Source of the DNA: Gammaproteobacteria bacterium
GTDB taxonomy: Bacteria; Pseudomonadota; Gammaproteobacteria; SZUA-229
NCBI GenBank assembly: GCA_024636785.1
Contig: JAGXGK010000017.1
Coordinates: 1-42,283, forward strand
Length of the DNA stretch: 42,283 bases
Direction of reading: 5' to 3'
The translations under genes and the position numbers were made by a program. Each line of letters begins with the position of its first letter. Positions within the stretch are counted from its first letter, which is position 1. The notes under the pieces were generated by a model that was not told the DNA's origin, searched no databases, and saw only the letters and a list, made by a program, of their open reading frames with translations. Below, piece after piece: positions 25,392 to 35,851 of the stretch.

Positions 25392-25413
25392 CCTGCACGG
25401 CCGGCCGTGCAGG
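25392..25413. other. Perfect 22-bp palindrome between dapB and fabD
   Basis: CCTGCACGGCC is followed directly by its exact inverse GGCCGTGCAGG, with no loop. It lies in the 107-base gap between dapB and fabD. There is no T tract immediately after it on either strand, so a canonical terminator is doubtful. A dimeric regulator site or a transcript cruciform or hairpin are options. Confidence 0.6.
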
Positions 25414-25439
25414 GGTCTCATTATTATTATGTGTGTATT

Positions 25440-26264
<825 letters not shown>

Positions 26265-26276
26265 TTACGTATTTAG

Positions 26277-27413
26277 TCAGGATTTTACGTCATCAATGAA
26301 GCGTTTGACACGGTCCACCCAGGAATCGCTTTTCGGGCTATGTGACTTGCTATCAGCCTCAAGCGATTTCTCGAACTCACGTAATAATTCTTTCTGTTTG
26401 CTGCCGAGTTTAACCGGTGTTTCCACAAATACCCGACACAGAAGATCACCGACCGGACCACCGCGTACCGGCTTAATGCCCTTGCCGCGCATACGGAAGG
26501 AGCTGCCGGACTGGGTTTCAGCGGGAATTTTCAACTTAAGGCGCCCTTTCAGCGTAGGCACTTCCAGCTCACCGCCCAGGGCGGCTGTGGCAATACTGAT
26601 CGGCATTTCACACAACAGATCACTATCCTCACGGGTGAAAATTGCGTGCGGCTTGACCTGAATCTGCACATACAGATCACCTGCCGGGCCACCGTTTTCA
26701 CCGGCTTCACCTTCACCTGAAAGACGGATGCGATCACCGTTATCCACTCCCGCAGGAATTTTAGCGGAGAGCGTCTTGTGTTTTTGTACACGCCCCTGAC
26801 CATGGCAGTCGGGACACGGATCGGTGATGGTTTTTCCCTGACCATGACAGTTGGGACAGGTCTGCTGAACCGAGAAAAAGCCCTGTTGCATGCGCACCTG
26901 ACCGACACCGCCACAGGTGGTGCAGGTCTGGACCGAAGTATCATCTTTAGCACCCGAACCTCCGCAGGTGGCACAGCTCTGCAATGAGGGGACGCGAATG
27001 TTGACTTCCGTCCCGAATACCGCGTCTTCTAAGGAGAGATCCAGATTATATCTAAGATCCGAACCGCGGAAGGCACGACTACGACCGCCGCCCCGGCCGC
27101 CACCAAAAATATCGCCAAAGACATCACCAAAAATATCACCGAAATCACCGTTGAATCCGGCAGCGCCAGGCCGACCGCCCATAGAAGGATCAACGCCGGC
27201 GTGACCATACTGGTCATACGCAGCCCTTTTCTGAGGATCGGAAAGGATGTCATAAGCTTCCCTGGCTTCTTTGAATTTTTCTACTGCCTCTTCGTTATCG
27301 GCATTACGATCCGGATGATGTTTCATCGCAAGACGGCGGAATGCCTTTTTGAGATCAGCATCGTTCACATCACGTGAAATACCCAGCACTTCGTAATAAT
27401 CGCGTTTCGACAT
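26277..27413 (-). CDS. dnaJ: Chaperone DnaJ
   Basis: A 378-residue Hsp40. The J domain holds HPD at 33-35; a Gly/Phe-rich linker follows ([19 protein letters not shown]), then four zinc-binding repeats ([32 protein letters not shown]) and the two C-terminal substrate domains. It stimulates DnaK ATP hydrolysis. It is separated from dnaK by a terminator-like hairpin and an inverted-repeat element, so its expression may be uncoupled from dnaK. Confidence 0.97.
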   Translation of the reverse strand: MSKRDYYEVLGISRDVNDADLKKAFRRLAMKHHPDRNADNEEAVEKFKEAREAYDILSDPQKRAAYDQYGHAGVDPSMGGRPGAAGFNGDFGDIFGDVFGDIFGGGRGGGRSRAFRGSDLRYNLDLSLEDAVFGTEVNIRVPSLQSCATCGGSGAKDDTSVQTCTTCGGVGQVRMQQGFFSVQQTCPNCHGQGKTITDPCPDCHGQGRVQKHKTLSAKIPAGVDNGDRIRLSGEGEAGENGGPAGDLYVQIQVKPHAIFTREDSDLLCEMPISIATAALGGELEVPTLKGRLKLKIPAETQSGSSFRMRGKGIKPVRGGPVGDLLCRVFVETPVKLGSKQKELLREFEKSLEADSKSHSPKSDSWVDRVKRFIDDVKS

Positions 27414-27428
27414 AGTTCTTCTTCTATA

Positions 27429-27459
27429 AATAAAACCAGGGCAGTCGCCTGCCCTGGTT
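27429..27459 (-). terminator. Intrinsic terminator between dnaK and dnaJ
   Basis: Read on the minus strand, AACCAGGGCAG, a 4-base loop and CTGCCCTGGTT form an 11-bp perfect stem followed by a T-rich tail (TTTTATTTATAG). It lies only about 16 bases upstream of the dnaJ start, inside the gap after the repeat element. It should end part of the dnaK transcripts before dnaJ. Confidence 0.65.
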
Positions 27460-27464
27460 GTGTT

Positions 27465-27637
27465 ACTTCAACCTGAATCCGTGGCTTAATCGCGGCGTCT
27501 GGCACAAGCTCCTGGTTCCACAGCGGATCAAAAATGCCCGCTTAACCTATGGGTTAAGCTAAGATTTTTTGAAACCCCTGTGAAACCAATATCTTGCATC
27601 ATGCATCCACGTTTAAACCACGGATCCAGGTTCAACA
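27465..27637 (-). repeat. 163-bp terminal-inverted-repeat element, copy 2 (MITE-like)
   Basis: Core 27470-27632. Read on the minus strand it matches copy 1 (17790-17963) nearly base for base along its whole length, the one length difference being in a T run. The ends are AACCTGAATCCGTGGCTTAA on one side and AACCTGGATCCGTGGTTTAA, read inward, on the other. It is inserted between dnaK and dnaJ. No transposase is encoded. Confidence 0.85.
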
Positions 27638-27662
27638 TAGATAAACAGGCAAAATAATTAGC

Positions 27663-29591
27663 TTACTTTTTTTCATCCTTGTCATTCACTTCTTCGAACT
27701 CTGCATCAACCACATCTTCAGCTGGTTTTGAAGCGGCCTCTTCACCTGCCGCCTGCGCATTGCCGGCTTCGGTTTCTGCGGCATAGGCTTTTTCGGCGAT
27801 TTTACCAGCCACTTCAGTTAAGGCCGTTACTTTAGCTTCGATGGCGTCCTTGTCATCACCTTCGAGTGCTGTTCTGAGTTCAGCAATGGCGGCTTCTGCC
27901 TTTGATTTCTCATCAGCTTCAACTTTCTCGCCCAGATCCTTGATGGATTTTTCAGTGGCATGAATCATGTTTTCAGCCGAGTTTTTGGTCTCGATTAAGG
28001 AACGTGCTTTCTTGTCTTCTTCAGCATGAGCTTCTGCATCCTTGACCATTTTCTCAACTTCTTCATCGGACAAACCGCTGGAGGCTTTAATCACAATGGA
28101 CTGCTCTTTGCCGGTTGCCTTGTCTTTCGCCGATACATTGAGAATGCCATTAGCATCGATATCAAAGCTGACTTCAATTTGCGGTACGCCGCGGGGTGCC
28201 GGTGGAATATCAGCCAGATCAAAACGACCCAGTGATTTATTGCCCGCCGCCATCTCACGCTCGCCCTGCAATACGTGTACGGTTACTGCATTCTGGTTGT
28301 CATCAGCAGTTGAGAACACCTGTGACGCCTTGGTGGGAATGGTGGTGTTTTTGTCGACCAGCTTGGTCATGACGCCGCCCATGGTTTCGATACCCAGAGA
28401 CAGAGGGGTAACGTCAAGCAGCAGAATGTCATTCACTTCGCCGCCCAGTACGCCACCCTGAAGAGCTGCACCAATGGCAACAGCTTCATCAGGATTTACG
28501 TCTCTGCGCGGCTCTTTGCCGAAGAACTTCTCTACTTCGGCCTGAACTCTGGGCATACGGGTTTGACCACCGACCAGAATAATGTCGTCAATCTCTTTTG
28601 CGGTAAGGCCGGAATCTGCCAATGCCTGTTTGCAGGGACCCATAGTGCTGGCAATCAGATCTTCAACCAGACTTTCCAGCTTGGCACGTGAGAGTTTGAT
28701 ATTCAGGTGTTTAGGGCCTGTGGCATCAGCAGTAATGTAAGGCAGATTGATGTCGGTCTGTTGAGTCGAAGACAGTTCAATTTTGGCTTTCTCAGCAGCC
28801 TCTTTCAGACGCTGCAACGCCAGCGGGTCATTATGAAGATTAATGCCCGAATCTTTTTCAAACTCATCTGCCAGGTAATCGATCAGGCGCATGTCGAAAT
28901 CTTCACCACCGAGGAAAGTATCACCATTGGTGGCGAGCACTTCAAACTGGTATTCACCGTCAACTTCTGCAATTTCAATCACCGATATATCGAACGTACC
29001 GCCACCCAGATCGTAAACTACGATTTTGGAGTCGCCGCTTTTCTTGTCCATGCCGTAAGCCAGCGCTGCGGCTGTAGGCTCGTTGATGATGCGCTTAACA
29101 TCAAGACCCGCAATACGACCGGCATCTTTGGTGGCCTGACGCTGTGAATCATTAAAATAAGCCGGTACGGTAATAACCGCTTCAGTGACTTCATGGCCAA
29201 GATAGTCTTCAGCCGTTTTTTTCATCTTCTGCAGGATGCGCGCTGAAACTTCAGGTGGCGCCATCTTTTCACCATGGGCTTCAACCCAGGCATCGCCATT
29301 CTCGGCTTTGATAATTTTGTAGGGCACGAGTTTGATGTCGCGTTGTACGACTTCTTCGTCAAAACGACGGCCAATCAGGCGCTTTACGGCATAGATGGTG
29401 TCGGCGGGATTAGTAACAGACTGACGTTTGGCGGCCTGACCGACGATGACTTCGCCGCTTTTGGTAAAGGCAACAATGGAGGGCGTGGTGCGATCACCTT
29501 CACTGCTTTCTATAACTTTAGGTACGCCGCCGTCCATCACTGCTACGCAGGAGTTAGTGGTACCGAGGTCGATTCCTATGATTTTTGACAT
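27663..29591 (-). CDS. dnaK: Chaperone DnaK (Hsp70)
   Basis: A 642-residue Hsp70. The N-terminal [19 protein letters not shown], the phosphate loops [13 protein letters not shown] and [10 protein letters not shown], and the linker region before [14 protein letters not shown] are intact. The C-terminal tail is charged and ends DKDEKK, where EEVNDK is typical. It works with DnaJ and GrpE in protein folding. A sigma-32-type promoter lies immediately upstream. Confidence 0.98.
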   Translation of the reverse strand: MSKIIGIDLGTTNSCVAVMDGGVPKVIESSEGDRTTPSIVAFTKSGEVIVGQAAKRQSVTNPADTIYAVKRLIGRRFDEEVVQRDIKLVPYKIIKAENGDAWVEAHGEKMAPPEVSARILQKMKKTAEDYLGHEVTEAVITVPAYFNDSQRQATKDAGRIAGLDVKRIINEPTAAALAYGMDKKSGDSKIVVYDLGGGTFDISVIEIAEVDGEYQFEVLATNGDTFLGGEDFDMRLIDYLADEFEKDSGINLHNDPLALQRLKEAAEKAKIELSSTQQTDINLPYITADATGPKHLNIKLSRAKLESLVEDLIASTMGPCKQALADSGLTAKEIDDIILVGGQTRMPRVQAEVEKFFGKEPRRDVNPDEAVAIGAALQGGVLGGEVNDILLLDVTPLSLGIETMGGVMTKLVDKNTTIPTKASQVFSTADDNQNAVTVHVLQGEREMAAGNKSLGRFDLADIPPAPRGVPQIEVSFDIDANGILNVSAKDKATGKEQSIVIKASSGLSDEEVEKMVKDAEAHAEEDKKARSLIETKNSAENMIHATEKSIKDLGEKVEADEKSKAEAAIAELRTALEGDDKDAIEAKVTALTEVAGKIAEKAYAAETEAGNAQAAGEEAASKPAEDVVDAEFEEVNDKDEKK

Positions 29592-29647
29592 TGATTAAAT
29601 CTCCAAATAATTAAATTCTTTAAATTGTATTTTCAGCTGTGTTTTAT

Positions 29648-29675
29648 ATATGGGGATCTTTATTCCCATTTCAAT
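29648..29675 (-). promoter_or_regulatory. Sigma-32-type promoter upstream of dnaK
   Basis: On the minus strand ATTGAAA (29669-29675) is followed after 13 bases by CCCCATAT (29648-29655), close to the heat-shock sigma consensus CTTGAAA-N(13-15)-CCCCATNT. It lies about 57 bases upstream of the dnaK start. The -35 differs from consensus at one base. Confidence 0.75.
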
Positions 29676-29701
29676 CTCTGGTTAAAAAACTGTTCGTATA
29701 A

Positions 29702-30265
29702 TCACTCAGCAGCTTTTGAAACCATGACCATCGCAGGCCTGACCAGACGATTGTTGAGCGTGTAGCCTTTTTGCATGACTGCAATAACGGTATCCGGTTC
29801 GACTTCATCAGTGGGCTGTGCGGTCATAGCCTGATGAAATTCGGGGTCGAACGTCTGATTCATCGGATCGATTATCTCGATATTGAATTTTTCAAATATC
29901 TGCTTGGCCATGTTCAGAGTCAGCGCCATACCTTCGCGCAGATTCTCGGCATCGGCATTTTCAACGGCCAGTCCCAGCTCCATACTGTCCATCACCGGCA
30001 ACAGTTCGCTGACAAATTTCTCAATGCCGTACTTATGCGCATTTTCAAGATCCTTCTGAGTACGACGGCGCAAGTTTTCCATTTCGGCTTTGCTGCGCAT
30101 CAGCGACTCCCAGTTTTCCTCCGCTTTTTTCTCAGCCACATTGATGCGCTCAACCAGCTCCTCTTCCGCCTCTATCAGTGCCGCTTCTTCGGCCAGCATT
30201 TCAGCGTCCGGGTCACGTTCTTCTGCATCAGCACCCTGATTTTGGTTCTCATCATTTGATGACAT
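29702..30265 (-). CDS. grpE: Nucleotide exchange factor GrpE
   Basis: A 187-residue cochaperone that releases ADP from DnaK. A long N-terminal acidic coiled coil (EEAALIEAEEELVERINVAEKK and the RSKAEMENLRRRTQKDLENA helix) is followed by the C-terminal beta domain (MALTLNMAKQIFEKFNIEIIDP, EFHQAM, VMQKGYTLNNRLVRPAMVMV). I start at the ATG at 30265 (MSSNDENQ), with GGAG 7 bases upstream, rather than at the longer in-frame 30304, which would run into the heat-shock promoter. Confidence 0.96.
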   Translation of the reverse strand: MSSNDENQNQGADAEERDPDAEMLAEEAALIEAEEELVERINVAEKKAEENWESLMRSKAEMENLRRRTQKDLENAHKYGIEKFVSELLPVMDSMELGLAVENADAENLREGMALTLNMAKQIFEKFNIEIIDPMNQTFDPEFHQAMTAQPTDEVEPDTVIAVMQKGYTLNNRLVRPAMVMVSKAAE

Positions 30266-30304
30266 AATCACTCCAACATTATAAAAATCAATAAGTTTAT
30301 GCAC

Positions 30305-30333
30305 ATATGGGGATGGCCCTGTGTTATTTCAAG
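30305..30333 (-). promoter_or_regulatory. Sigma-32-type promoter upstream of grpE
   Basis: On the minus strand a perfect CTTGAAA (30327-30333) is followed after 14 bases by CCCCATAT (30305-30312), an almost ideal heat-shock sigma promoter. It lies 40 bases upstream of the grpE start and just after hrcA. Confidence 0.82.
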
Positions 30334-30362
30334 ACCAATACCCTTAAATAATTAAACCTGAG

Positions 30363-31406
30363 TTAAGTATTCAATGCTTCGCTTAATAAGCGCGCAGTGA
30401 CATCGACAATGGGAATTACCCGGTCGTAATTAATGCGTGTGGGACCAATAACCCCTAACGCGCCCAGCATCTCGCCGTTTGAGGTATAGGGAGCCGAGAT
30501 CACGCTGCAATTACCGAGGCCTTCGATGCCCACTTCATTGCCGATAAATATTTTCACGCCATCGCCTTTTATGCAGCGATCCAGCAGACCCAGCATTTCA
30601 CGTTGATGATCGAACATTTCCAGCATGTGCTGCATGTGTTTCATATCGGCGCCATTTCCATAACGCACCAGATTAGTTTTGCCCTGGATCAGATAGGGCT
30701 GCGCCTTCTGCTCAACATCAGACAGCGCCTTATCCGCGACATCGATAACGGTCTGCATGATGGCGTCCATATTTTTACGGGTACGGTTTAAATCGGAGAG
30801 CAGCTCATGGCGCACGCTGAAAATATCCTGGCCGGAGAAATGCTGGTTCAGGTAGTTGCCGGCAGCCTGTAGCTGTTCCGCCGAATAGGCCATATCGAGA
30901 TGAACGACCCGGTTCTGCACCTCTTTTTCATTGGTGACCATAATCGCCAGCACGCGCTTTTCCGAGAGCGGCAGAAATTCAATGTGGCGTAATCGGGACT
31001 GACTGTTTTTCGGCACGGTGATGACGCCAGTCATGTGCGTTAGTTCCGATAAAATCCGGTTGGCCTGATTGATGAGTGTTGTTTTGTCCTGATCCGGATG
31101 CAATTGCTGCTTGAGCTTGCTGAACAGCTGCTTTTTCAGCGGCTGTACTTCGAGCATGGTATCCACGAACATACGCAGCCCCTGTTCGGTGGGGATTTTT
31201 CCAGACGAGGTGTGCGGCGCTTTAACCAGTCCTTTTTTTTCCAGATCGGACATGACATTGCGGATAGTGGCCGTACAGATGTCCAGACCGGCAAGATCGG
31301 CTAGCTGCTTCGAGCCCACAGGCTGGCCGTCGCTGATATAACTATCAACCAGATTTTTCAGCAGCGCCGCTGCTCGATCACTCAATATTTGGGGACTTAC
31401 GGACAT
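30363..31406 (-). CDS. hrcA: Heat-inducible transcription repressor HrcA
   Basis: A 347-residue repressor that binds the CIRCE operator and is kept folded by GroEL. The N-terminal winged-helix region reads LLKNLVDSYISDGQPVGSKQLADLAGLDICTATIRNVMSDLEKKGL (key part TATIRNVMSDLEKKGLV), followed by HTSSGKIPTEQGLR, then the GAF-like and dimerisation domains. A CIRCE palindrome lies directly upstream, so the gene is autoregulated. Length is standard. Confidence 0.97.
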   Translation of the reverse strand: MSVSPQILSDRAAALLKNLVDSYISDGQPVGSKQLADLAGLDICTATIRNVMSDLEKKGLVKAPHTSSGKIPTEQGLRMFVDTMLEVQPLKKQLFSKLKQQLHPDQDKTTLINQANRILSELTHMTGVITVPKNSQSRLRHIEFLPLSEKRVLAIMVTNEKEVQNRVVHLDMAYSAEQLQAAGNYLNQHFSGQDIFSVRHELLSDLNRTRKNMDAIMQTVIDVADKALSDVEQKAQPYLIQGKTNLVRYGNGADMKHMQHMLEMFDHQREMLGLLDRCIKGDGVKIFIGNEVGIEGLGNCSVISAPYTSNGEMLGALGVIGPTRINYDRVIPIVDVTARLLSEALNT

Positions 31407-31433
31407 ACCATGCTCAACAATTCAGGACAATAA

Positions 31434-31460
31434 CTAGCACTCATCGGTGACGAGTGCTAG
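31434..31460 (-). promoter_or_regulatory. CIRCE operator for HrcA
   Basis: CTAGCACTC, 9 bases, GAGTGCTAG. The arms are perfect mirror images and differ from the consensus TTAGCACTC-N9-GAGTGCTAA only at the outermost base. It lies 28 bases upstream of hrcA and just downstream of the -10 of its promoter, where a repressor would block initiation. Confidence 0.95.
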
Positions 31461-31466
31461 CTGTGA

Positions 31467-31495
31467 ATTATCAGTGCAAACCACTATCGGGTCAA
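31467..31495 (-). promoter_or_regulatory. Sigma-70 promoter of hrcA
   Basis: On the minus strand TTGACC (31490-31495) and GATAAT (31467-31472) are separated by exactly 17 bases. Transcription would begin near 31460, at the edge of the CIRCE operator. The promoter starts four bases after the lolD stop codon. Confidence 0.8.
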
Positions 31496-31498
31496 GGT

Positions 31499-32200
31499 TT
31501 AAGCCCTTGAGTGTGGTTCTTGCGGTGCCAGAATACCGTCTTCCAGCGTATAAATACGCTCCATACGTTCGGCGATGCTCAGGTCATGGGTGACGATAAT
31601 CAGTGCGGTTTTATAGCTTTTGTTGAGATTAATAATGAGCTCAATGGCCTGTTCAGCATTTTTGCGATCCAGGTTACCGGTGGGTTCGTCAGCCAGTACA
31701 CAATCGGGACTATGAATAAGTGCTCGCGCAATTGCAGCCCGCTGGCGCTCACCGCCTGAGAGCTCCCCGGGCTTATGTTGCAAACGATGCGACAGGCCTA
31801 CCTCGTCCAAAATGGCCTCAGCTTGCCGGCTGGCTGCTTCAGGTGATTCGCCTGCAATCAGCAGAGGCATAGCGACATTTTCCAGCGCGGTAAATTCGGG
31901 CAGCAGGTGATGAAACTGATAGATAAAACCCAGGTGCCTGTTGCGGATGAGGCAGCGGGTTTTCTCGCGGTGACCGGCGATGTCATCACCGTTCAGCAGT
32001 ACCTTACCGGTAGTCGGCTCATCCAGCCCGCCGAGCGTGTTCAGCAAGGTGGTTTTACCCGAGCCGGATGAACCGATAATGGCAACGGTTTCACCCTGAT
32101 GCAGATGCAGATTGATGTCTGTCAGTACATGCAGGGCATCACCACTGCCCTCCTGATAGGCCTTGCCCAGGGCAACCGCTTCGAGACTGAAACTATTCAT
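31499..32200 (-). CDS. lolD: Lipoprotein-releasing ABC transporter ATPase
   Basis: A 233-residue ATPase that powers extraction of outer-membrane lipoproteins from the inner membrane. Walker A GSSGSGKT at 43-50, Q-loop in [13 protein letters not shown], signature [12 protein letters not shown], Walker [12 protein letters not shown]. The [17 protein letters not shown] stretch is typical of LolD rather than FtsE or MacB. It overlaps the permease gene by 8 bases. Confidence 0.94.
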   Translation of the reverse strand: MNSFSLEAVALGKAYQEGSGDALHVLTDINLHLHQGETVAIIGSSGSGKTTLLNTLGGLDEPTTGKVLLNGDDIAGHREKTRCLIRNRHLGFIYQFHHLLPEFTALENVAMPLLIAGESPEAASRQAEAILDEVGLSHRLQHKPGELSGGERQRAAIARALIHSPDCVLADEPTGNLDRKNAEQAIELIINLNKSYKTALIIVTHDLSIAERMERIYTLEDGILAPQEPHSRA

Positions 32201-33440
32201 AACGCAGTGCCTCCGCAGGTAAGGTTTTTGATGCGCGCCAGGCTGGGTAGAGGGTCGCGGCGATGGTAATCAGGAACGCGGCAAGTGCATAAGTGATGAC
32301 TTCACTGGCTCTGACATCGGCTACGATATCGCTGATGTAGTACACATCCGAAGGCAGGAAGTCAGCATTGAAGATCTGTTCGAACCAGCTCACAATCTCA
32401 AAGACATTCAGCGCCGTCGGCACGCCCAGCGCGACGCCGACAATAGTGCCGAACAGGCCGATCACCGCGCCCTGAATCATGAAAATGGCCATAATGCTGC
32501 CCGGTGTAATGCCCAGTGCCCGCAGAATGGCGATGTCCGACTCCTTATCATTCACAGACATCATCAGGGTCGAGACAATGTTGAGTGCGGCGACGGCCAC
32601 CACCATCAGCAGAATAATGAACATCACGGTTTTTTCGGTTTTAAGCGCTCTGAAGAAGTTGCTGTGCTGCTGCGTCCAGTCGCGAACCCAGTACTCCTCA
32701 CCAAAGACATTACCCAGATTTCGCGCAATGGCAGGGGCCTGAAACAGATCAGCCAGTTTCAGGCGCACGCCGTTTACCCGATCACCCAGGTCAAAAATTC
32801 TGCTCGCATCTTCAATATGCATATAGGACATGGCACTATCGAACTGGTGCATACCCACTTCGAACACTCCCACCACTTCAAGCCGCCTCAAACGAGGCAT
32901 CACGCCGATGGCGGTGACCATGGCCTGAGGGGTAATGAGGGTAATGCGATCGCCTTCATAAACGCCGAGTGAGTTGGCCAGTTCACTGCCCAGAACAATG
33001 CCGAATTCGCCAGCCTTCAGGTCACTGAGGCGGCCCGAAACCATGTTCTCGGCAATGGTTGAGACATCCTTTTCGAGCATTGGCTCAACACCGCGTGCGA
33101 GCGAGCCGCTGACACGCTTGCCGTTGGTGAGCATGACCTCTTTCTGAATATAAGGCGCCGTTGCCACGACTCCCGGTTGCTGTTTCGCCTGCTCCGCAAT
33201 ACTCGGCCATTCGGAGACCGTGCCATTGAAACCGGTAACGGTGGCATGCGAGGTCATGCTCAGGGTGCGATTGCGCAACTCATTGCCAAAACCGTTCATC
33301 ACCGATAACACCACTATCAATGAAAACACGCCCAGCGCCACGCCCGCCATGGAAATGAAGGCAATGAAAGACACAAAATGATTTTTGCGTTTGGCGCGGG
33401 TGTAACGCAGGCCAATAAAGATTTCTTTGGATAAAAACAT
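32193..33440 (-). CDS. Lipoprotein-releasing ABC transporter permease (LolC/LolE)
   Basis: A 415-residue permease with one N-terminal helix ([35 protein letters not shown]), a large periplasmic domain, and three C-terminal helices, the FtsX/MacB fold. The start [20 protein letters not shown] is typical of LolC/E. Only one such gene is present before lolD; whether it pairs with a second subunit elsewhere or acts as a homodimer (LolF type) cannot be told. It is translationally coupled to lolD. Confidence 0.92.
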   Translation of the reverse strand: MFLSKEIFIGLRYTRAKRKNHFVSFIAFISMAGVALGVFSLIVVLSVMNGFGNELRNRTLSMTSHATVTGFNGTVSEWPSIAEQAKQQPGVVATAPYIQKEVMLTNGKRVSGSLARGVEPMLEKDVSTIAENMVSGRLSDLKAGEFGIVLGSELANSLGVYEGDRITLITPQAMVTAIGVMPRLRRLEVVGVFEVGMHQFDSAMSYMHIEDASRIFDLGDRVNGVRLKLADLFQAPAIARNLGNVFGEEYWVRDWTQQHSNFFRALKTEKTVMFIILLMVVAVAALNIVSTLMMSVNDKESDIAILRALGITPGSIMAIFMIQGAVIGLFGTIVGVALGVPTALNVFEIVSWFEQIFNADFLPSDVYYISDIVADVRASEVITYALAAFLITIAATLYPAWRASKTLPAEALRYE

Positions 33441-33529
33441 GCGCGGATTTAATCAGGAAAGCTCAGAGAATGCTATGCAAACCTGCTGACAGGCAAAACT
33501 ATCGGGTGCGAAAATGCGGTTTGTACCGC

Positions 33530-34498
33530 TTAGCGGGTTGGCCCGGATACCGGCATCACAATAATTTCAACGCGTCGATTTTTTTGCCGCCCGCTTTCAC
33601 TGTCATTGTCGGCAATGGGCGACTTCTCACCATAACCAATCGCCTCAATAGCGGCTCGGGACCGGCTCAAATGCCGGGAAATATAGTCACTGACCGCCTG
33701 TGCCCGTTGCAGGGAAAGCCGCATGTTGTAGTCATTCGCGCCCTGATTATCGGTATGACCGGCGACGGTAATTTTTGCGCTGGGATAAGACTGTATCTGT
33801 GCAATCACCTCATCCAGTTTTGTTCTTGCTGCCGTCGTCAACAGGCTCTGATTAAAACCAAAAATAACCCCGCTATCGAGCGTCAGTTGCAAGGCGGAAC
33901 CGATGGCGCCAATCGCATCGATATCCGAACCCGGTGAACCGGGGCCGCAATGCTGCTTCAGATCAGTCAGGCGGAGATAACGAAACAGATTAAATTGCTG
34001 TGTGTAATTGCTGATATCAATGTCAGCGCGACCGCCGCTGACTTCACCGATCATAATCCACTGCTTGTTGTCGGGGGAAATTTCAAGCTGGGTGGGTTCA
34101 ATGGCAGTGCCTACCTCAAAAATATGCAGATCCGGACCATCAATGTCGACCAGTGCATTGTCATTGAATTTAACCACCAGTATGCCTCCACAGCCCAGAC
34201 TCACATAACCATTACCGGTTCGACGATCGTAATCGGGGACAGACAGGGCATTTGAGGGATCTCTGTGTCTGGCTTTAAGCGGTGCCGGATTACCGGGGCG
34301 GTAAAGAATCACTTCATCGGCAAAGGAAACACCACCCTGCGGAAACCTTACTTCGCTGCCGTGACTGTCAGAGTAAGATTCGGCGCGACTGAGATCAACC
34401 GCCGGATCAACAGGCTGGGCAGGGATATGGGCTGAAAATAGCAGCACACCAAAAGCGGAAAGGAGTTGGAAGCGGCGGTTTATTTTCATTAGACTCAT
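33530..34498 (-). CDS. OmpA-family C-terminal domain with an unassigned N-terminal domain
   Basis: A 322-residue exported protein. A signal peptide (INRRFQLLSAFGVLLFSAHIPA) is followed by about 180 residues that I cannot place with certainty: the pattern of YVSLGCGGILVVKFND, DGPDLHIFEVG, EPTQLEISPDNKQW and FRYLRLTDLKQHC suggests a beta-sandwich of discoidin-like type. From about residue 215 comes a complete OmpA/MotB peptidoglycan-binding domain (AGHTDNQGANDYNMRLSLQR, GYGEKSPIADNDS, NRRVEI). It would be a periplasmic or cell-surface protein attached to the wall. The start may be codon 4 (MKINRRF). It lies alone between lolC and a HupE-like gene. Confidence 0.75.
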   Translation of the reverse strand: MSLMKINRRFQLLSAFGVLLFSAHIPAQPVDPAVDLSRAESYSDSHGSEVRFPQGGVSFADEVILYRPGNPAPLKARHRDPSNALSVPDYDRRTGNGYVSLGCGGILVVKFNDNALVDIDGPDLHIFEVGTAIEPTQLEISPDNKQWIMIGEVSGGRADIDISNYTQQFNLFRYLRLTDLKQHCGPGSPGSDIDAIGAIGSALQLTLDSGVIFGFNQSLLTTAARTKLDEVIAQIQSYPSAKITVAGHTDNQGANDYNMRLSLQRAQAVSDYISRHLSRSRAAIEAIGYGEKSPIADNDSESGRQKNRRVEIIVMPVSGPTR

Positions 34499-34578
34499 CC
34501 GTGAATAACGTGACTGTTTGAATATAGTAATAGGATAAAACGGTTATATCAACAAGCCATCTACAAATAACTCGATTA

Positions 34579-35754
34579 TTAAATGCGCTGGATCGTCCAT
34601 AACAGACCGGTGATGGAAATCATCGCCGAGCCGGGGATGATAATCACCTTGCGATACCATTGCTTATGACGGAACCAGAAACCCACCGCAGCAAAAGCCA
34701 GGGCAATCACCGTAAGTTGTGCCAGCTCCACGCCGACATTAAAACTGATCAGCGCGACCGCAAAATCATCTTTGGGCATGCCGAAATCCGCCAGCACCCC
34801 GGCAAACCCCAGACCATGCAATAAGCCAAAAACAAAAACCAGAATCAGACGACTGCGGTGCAGTGATTTATGAAAAATATTTTCAAAACCAATGTAGGCA
34901 ATAGACAACGCAATTAAGGGCTCAACGATATTTGCCGGCAGACTGATAACACCATTCATCGACAGCCCCAGAGTAATGGTGTGCGCCAGGGTAAACATGG
35001 TTACCTGCCACAATAGCGGCCGCAGTTTTACGCTCAGAAGAAAAATGCCCAATATAAAGAGTAAATGATCCGCGCCTTTGGGAATAATATGCTCAAAACC
35101 AATCGCTATATAAGAGCTGATGACTTCACTGAGCGGTCGCTGGGCGAACACCTCCTCCAGTGAAAACGCCTCGCTCACCTTGTCATTACGCAACCACTGC
35201 CATTCGGACCAGTGCCACTTTTCATTAGCCTCATCAATCTGCCGGACGCGCACGGCATTATCACCAAAACGTGCAGGATAATACCATTGCAGGTTTCGTG
35301 CTTCCGGCAGGATGCGACCGCTTAATTCAATGATGCTGGTGCGCGGCACCTTGGTGTAGCCGGGTTCGGGGATGCTGACCGAATCAATCGCCAGCACCAC
35401 TTCCCCGATATCCGTCCTGAGAAATAGGCTGTCGAGCATCTCCTGATGGAACAAAACAAACTGTGATTCAAGCTCAGCCGGCGGCATCTTTCGCAAGGCA
35501 TCATATTCATCCGCAGTAGGCGCATCCTGGGTATTTTTGTACTCTGCATTGATGCCGGTTAGCAGCGCTTCGATACTGGCGCGAATTTCAATATTAACCT
35601 TGCCATTAGAATGAGTATTGATTTCAATCAGCGCCGGCTTTACCACATCGGCCAGTGACAAATTAGCGCCCATGGCGAACAGGCAGAAAACCACGAATAA
35701 TTTGGGAATATAATGCAAGGTGATGCGTCTATAGTTAGGTTTTAAATTGTGCAC
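34579..35754 (-). CDS. HupE/UreJ-like membrane protein
   Basis: A 391-residue protein: a signal or anchor segment (YIPKLFVVFCLFAMGANLSLADV), an extended periplasmic part of about 190 residues, and a C-terminal block of six or seven helices of the HupE/UreJ_2 family (HIIPKGADHLLFILGIFLLS, TMFTLAHTITLGLSM, VFGLLHGLGFAGVLADFG, FNVGVELAQL). The histidine-rich positions suggest metal (nickel or cobalt) transport, but the metal is unknown. The longest frame begins at GTG 35754; no clear ribosome site, so a TTG at 35718 directly before the signal segment is an alternative. It is divergent from soxB. Confidence 0.78.
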   Translation of the reverse strand: MHNLKPNYRRITLHYIPKLFVVFCLFAMGANLSLADVVKPALIEINTHSNGKVNIEIRASIEALLTGINAEYKNTQDAPTADEYDALRKMPPAELESQFVLFHQEMLDSLFLRTDIGEVVLAIDSVSIPEPGYTKVPRTSIIELSGRILPEARNLQWYYPARFGDNAVRVRQIDEANEKWHWSEWQWLRNDKVSEAFSLEEVFAQRPLSEVISSYIAIGFEHIIPKGADHLLFILGIFLLSVKLRPLLWQVTMFTLAHTITLGLSMNGVISLPANIVEPLIALSIAYIGFENIFHKSLHRSRLILVFVFGLLHGLGFAGVLADFGMPKDDFAVALISFNVGVELAQLTVIALAFAAVGFWFRHKQWYRKVIIIPGSAMISITGLLWTIQRI

Positions 35755-35851
35755 AAAACATTATTGCACTAATATGCGTCGATATTCGATCCGAAATGAT
35801 TCTAATACTAATAAAACCACAAAACCATCTAAAACATCAGGAGACGTTGCC

